Of a DNA stretch of 64,000 bases, positions 60,952 to 64,000 are shown piece by piece. A program made the position numbers and the translations under genes. Numbering within the stretch: position 1 is the first letter of the stretch; the number at the start of each line of letters is the position of its first letter. The notes beneath the pieces are model-generated. The model worked only from the letters and a program-made list of their open reading frames with translations, ran no database searches and was not told where the DNA came from. This DNA is from Paragonimus westermani (Eukaryota > Platyhelminthes > Trematoda > Plagiorchiida > Troglotrematidae). The stretch lies in contig QNGE01000129.1 in NCBI GenBank assembly GCA_008508345.1, forward strand, positions 73,920-137,919, read 5' to 3'.

Positions 60952-61609
60952 ATCATGAGGGTATCTACAATATGTCTAGGTGCTTTTCTGATAGCCGTTT
61001 TTCCACCAACCGATTGCTTTCAAACAAAGATCAATACTTACTTGAGTGACTACGATGTCCTCGACTATGTGGCAGTCACACATGTACACGAACACACTCG
61101 CGTTCGCCGCAGCTTCGTTACACATGAAAAGTCTACCATACCAATCTCTTTTAATATAGTGGCTTTTAGACGAAATTTGACGTTAGTACTGCGGCCTGAT
61201 TTTGAGCTTATAAATCCTACGGCGAGGCTGATTGTCGGCGGCCAAGATCAACCAGGTGGTCTCCTTTCTGTTGCTGATCATGCATACCGTGGTTACGCCG
61301 TGAATTATCCTGAGAGTGTTGTCTTCGGCAGTGTAATTCGTGGTATTTTCCGTGGAACAATTTCGTTGGAGGCGCAATCATTGGGATCCTATTTCGTCGA
61401 GCCTGCCGGTAACTTCTTTGATCACCCAACACCCTTCCATTCCATCATTTATCACGACAGTCATGTAAAATTACCTGAATCAAAAGCACGCGTGGCACGC
61501 AGCACTGTTTTTCCTAAGCCCATTGCGTTTTGTGGTCTGTCTGACCCGATCATTGCTCAGAAGATGCGAGAGTTAACATCACCGGCCTCCGGAATTCTTG
61601 ACGAAGTGT
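60952..61609 (+). CDS. ADAM10: ADAM10 exon with signal peptide and prodomain
   Basis: The start ATG at 60955 opens a hydrophobic leader. The exon ends after residue 218 plus one base, at a gtaagt donor. The frame stays open past the donor to 61716, but that tail has no similarity. Confidence 0.88.
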
Positions 61610-62356
61610 GTAAGTCAGTCTGTCAGTATTTTCAGTCGGTATTTCGTCTGGCGGTTTTCATATGTGGTATTCGAATGCGTTTGTGGGTAACTGCACGATT
61701 ATTGTTCAGGTGGTGATAGACTATGGCCGCTTCTCTTTCTGCTCGCTTTATGGATCTTTGATCCACTCACACCTGCCAAATGTGTCACAATTGTATGTGT
61801 AGGAAAATGGCAGTTTACTACGGCTCTGCTGCTAGATATTGTTTTTCCATCAGTATTTGCATTCTCAACACGTCAGTCAGTCCAAAAATCAGGTTTTCAC
61901 ATGTAAGGTCACTGAGGTTTTTGTCATCAAAAATTGATTCTACCGTGACATGTGTTTATCGGCGTTTTGGGTTCGGGATTTGCAAGTCGATTTTATCGTT
62001 TTACCTGTGTTACTCTTGTAGCTAAACGCTCTCGTCGTGCGTCTGTATCTGAGCCTGTGGAAGTCGACTCAAATTCATATGCAGCTGATTTATCTAGTAA
62101 TGATTTATTCAATGGTTATCGAACCTCGAACCCTTTTGCCGGCCGAATTTCTTCAACTTCATCGACAGCTGGTGCGAATACACGTGTGTGCAACCTGTAC
62201 CTTCAATCAGATACATTTCTCTGGGATAGGGTAATCAGTATGCAGCATATCCGAGGGAATCGAGATTTGGCTGTCAAGGAGATCACCTCCATCTTCACAC
62301 AACATGTACAAGGCGCACAGGCTATTTACCAGCATACGTTGTTTCGCGATCACGCT
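60952..62356 (+). CDS. ADAM10: ADAM10/Kuzbanian-type metalloproteinase, first 330 codons
   Basis: Exons 60952-61609 (ATG at 60955) and 62022-62356 give an uninterrupted 330-residue start. A hydrophobic signal peptide covers about residues 1-21. The prodomain has INTYLSDYDVLDY, GSVIRGIFRGTI and YFVEPAGNF/PFHSIIYHD, which parallel human ADAM10. Cys193 (FCGLSDP) aligns with the prodomain Cys. A furin-type site KRSRR is at 220-224. The metalloproteinase domain starts at Cys275 with CNLYLQSDTFLWD and runs to QAIYQHTLFRDHA. ADAM10 sheds membrane proteins, including Notch pathway partners, at the cell surface. Between furin site and Cys275 lies a 50-residue Ser/Asn-rich insert (8 residues in human). 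The catalytic HExxH exon is outside the window. Confidence 0.88.
61610..62021 (+). other. ADAM10 intron 1
   Basis: 412 bp, GT-AG (acceptor ttactcttgtag). It interrupts the Ser codon directly before the furin-type site. Confidence 0.85.
62022..62356 (+). CDS. ADAM10: ADAM10 exon with furin site and start of protease domain
   Basis: Two bases complete Ser219, then 111 codons to phase 0 at gtaagt. It carries KRSRR, the Ser-rich insert and CNLYLQSD...IYQHT. Confidence 0.88.
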
Positions 62357-62815
62357 GTAAGTGCCCGTGCCTCTCAGTTTGTTTTTCATGAGATAACGGA
62401 CTGACATCTATAAGGTTTTTGATCTCCACAAAGGCCTTATTGTATATGCGTGTTTCTTTCTCAGAGACTATAATCACTTGAATAGCTATTCAAACTTTTA
62501 AAAAAATCTGTTCCTGTATTATATCTTGACACTAACCCTGGACCTGGTTGCCCTTCCTTCCAATTTCACTGATGGTGGAATATTTGCTCCTTTATCTTCC
62601 GATCGAAGTGATTGAGTGAAATATTCGCATTTGCTTCTCCGCACGCATCCTACTACAGTAAAACGCGATATCGAGAACTTTCTGGGCTTCGTCCTCATAT
62701 CCTTTTCGGAAAAACTTACCAGTTCATGTACACTGCCGCCCGCCTACTACCTTGTGGTACAGACTTTTGAGCCAAAAGCTTTCGTGAAGAACCCTAATCG
62801 TTTTCATGTCTAGGT
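62357..62815 (+). other. ADAM10 intron 2, first part
   Basis: No next ADAM10 exon could be identified. A frame at 62616-62813 has exon-like edges but no convincing match. Confidence 0.5.
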
Positions 62816-64000
62816 ATGGGCTTCCTGGAGGTATCTCAACCTACATGCAACCATGAATAATAATATCAGTAATTCCATACTGCATCGTCCGTCCCACAGT
62901 GTAAACTGGGTCGCCCTGTCTGCTGCATACAGCAGGGTGGATAGGCAGAAACATTCTACAGCTGATCCCTCCCCCACTGTCCTATCAAACTTAGATCTCA
63001 GGCTCTTTTCAACCAGTATTTCTAGTAATTACTCTGTAGGTCCCACAATATGCATATCTAATCATAGTAACACTGTGCCGGTGAGTTCCATCTTTTACCA
63101 TACAGCTTCGGACTCCCCGCGTCCCTTTCTCAGGCCTAGAATGCGAGTTAATATAGGTGCCTTTAACGTTCGCAAGCTAGAGCAGATAGGTCAGCAGGGT
63201 GCTCTCGCACGAACGTCAGACTTTTTAAAGGCTGGTATCTGCTGTGTCGGATACTATAATCCAAAACAGTAGTCAGCGTACGGAACTAACGGCACCCGCA
63301 TTGTCTGCCTCATACTGGTTGTATACTTCGGGTGGCTCTACGACCACCGTTACCTGTCAGACTGGAGTAGGTATGGTTCTCAGCACGACGGCCATTGCCG
63401 CATTAATGAATTGTATTCCTGCTGATAGTAGAATCTGTGCCGTCTACTTGGCAATTTATATTAAAGCCAGCTCTAGGCGCAAGACCTTCGGAAATCTTTT
63501 CATTGTATCTGCTTATGCTCCAACTGATTGCAGTGTCGTCAGCATCTGGCCGCGGCCGATCCGTGGGTTTTGGCCGGAGATGTGAACACCTAGGACGACC
63601 GCCCCGGAGAGACCGAATCTCGTTTAGGCGGCGGGTTTGGGATCGCGTCACATCGCTCAGCTAATGGCGGGTGATTGTTGCAGCTGTGCGCTGAACAGAA
63701 ACTACATTTAGCCAGCACTAGTTTTAGGCATCGTGCACGTCATTGCATTACTTGGCGCCCGCCTGGTCTCAAATAGACTGCTTAACCGTTAGTTATATGT
63801 GGCGTGATTCGATTCGAGAGTGTTGTTCATATCGGAGCAAGTACTGGGATTCAGGCCATGCGTTGGCAGGTTGTCGTTTTGTTCTTGCTTCTGCTGGACA
63901 ACGACCCCAACGACAGCAATGACTAGCTGTTTGGAAACTGGCTTTACCATCGGTAAAGCATAAGTACCAAACTAGTTCAGGAAGCTGCCTTAGTAGTTCT
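62816..64000 (+). mobile_element. RTE-type LINE, 5' half with AP endonuclease, continuing past the window
   Basis: The frame from 62853 reaches MRVNIGAFNVRKLEQIGQQG then ALARTSDFLKAGICCV, the start of the RTE endonuclease domain. After a frameshift near 63250 it gives LSASYWLYTSGG, GVGMVLS, DSRICAVYLA and LFIVSAYAPTDCS. Further pieces (LAGDVNT, then ASTSFRHR near 63700) follow in other frames. Several indels and stops make it inactive. It lies in gene sense in the ADAM10 intron. Confidence 0.8.

Noticed and set aside
62616..62813. Frame ending VVQTFEPKAFVKNPNRFHV before a gt, considered as the next ADAM10 exon
   Set aside because: It would hit a stop in the phase required by the previous exon and does not align with the expected ADAM10 segment.

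Overview
The window is animal DNA, most likely from a parasitic flatworm (digenean fluke). It holds parts of two spliced, conserved animal genes on the + strand, with kilobase introns, separated by about 32 kb packed with decayed retroelements of the mix usual in trematodes (RTE-like and CR1-like LINEs, a Penelope-like element, Ty3/gypsy and BEL/Pao). The animal assignment rests on the two genes; the fluke assignment is inference from the transposon mix and gene structure. No prokaryotic operons, tRNA, rRNA or CRISPR were seen.

Layout. 0.2-1.8 kb (-): a broken MULE transposase / ZSWIM-type gene. 5.3-29.1 kb (+): the C-terminal 346 codons, in eight exons, of an adenosylhomocysteinase-like protein (AHCYL/IRBIT family). 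All seven internal junctions keep the reading frame; the N-terminal exons were not found. Its introns carry LINE debris at 10.1-11.2 kb (RTE 3' half, +), 14.5-14.8 kb (+) and 21.6-22.8 kb (-). 30.6-31.1 kb (+): C-terminal endonuclease piece of a Penelope-like element. 38.1-43.1 kb (-): a Ty3/gypsy element with two nearly identical LTRs but a broken interior, whose reverse transcriptase is interrupted by about 1.07 kb of unrelated DNA. 44.6-48.3 kb: CR1-like LINE fragments on both strands. 52.06-56.48 kb (-): a BEL/Pao element whose reverse transcriptase is deleted and whose left LTR carries a 287-bp insertion. 57.7-60.2 kb (+): a long decayed CR1-like LINE. 60.95-62.36 kb (+): the first two coding exons (330 codons) of an ADAM10/Kuzbanian-type metalloproteinase. 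The following intron is entered by the 5' half of an RTE-type LINE (62.8 kb to the window end).

The AHCYL and ADAM10 genes have no evident functional link beyond being neighbours. The most interesting points are: substitutions in the AHCYL active-site positions; a fluke-type 50-residue insert behind an intron-split furin site in ADAM10; LTR pairs that are almost identical over most of their length while the elements between them are wrecked; a dispersed unclassified repeat family present in both orientations; and a miRNA-like hairpin at 44.2 kb. I found no clearly new biological system.
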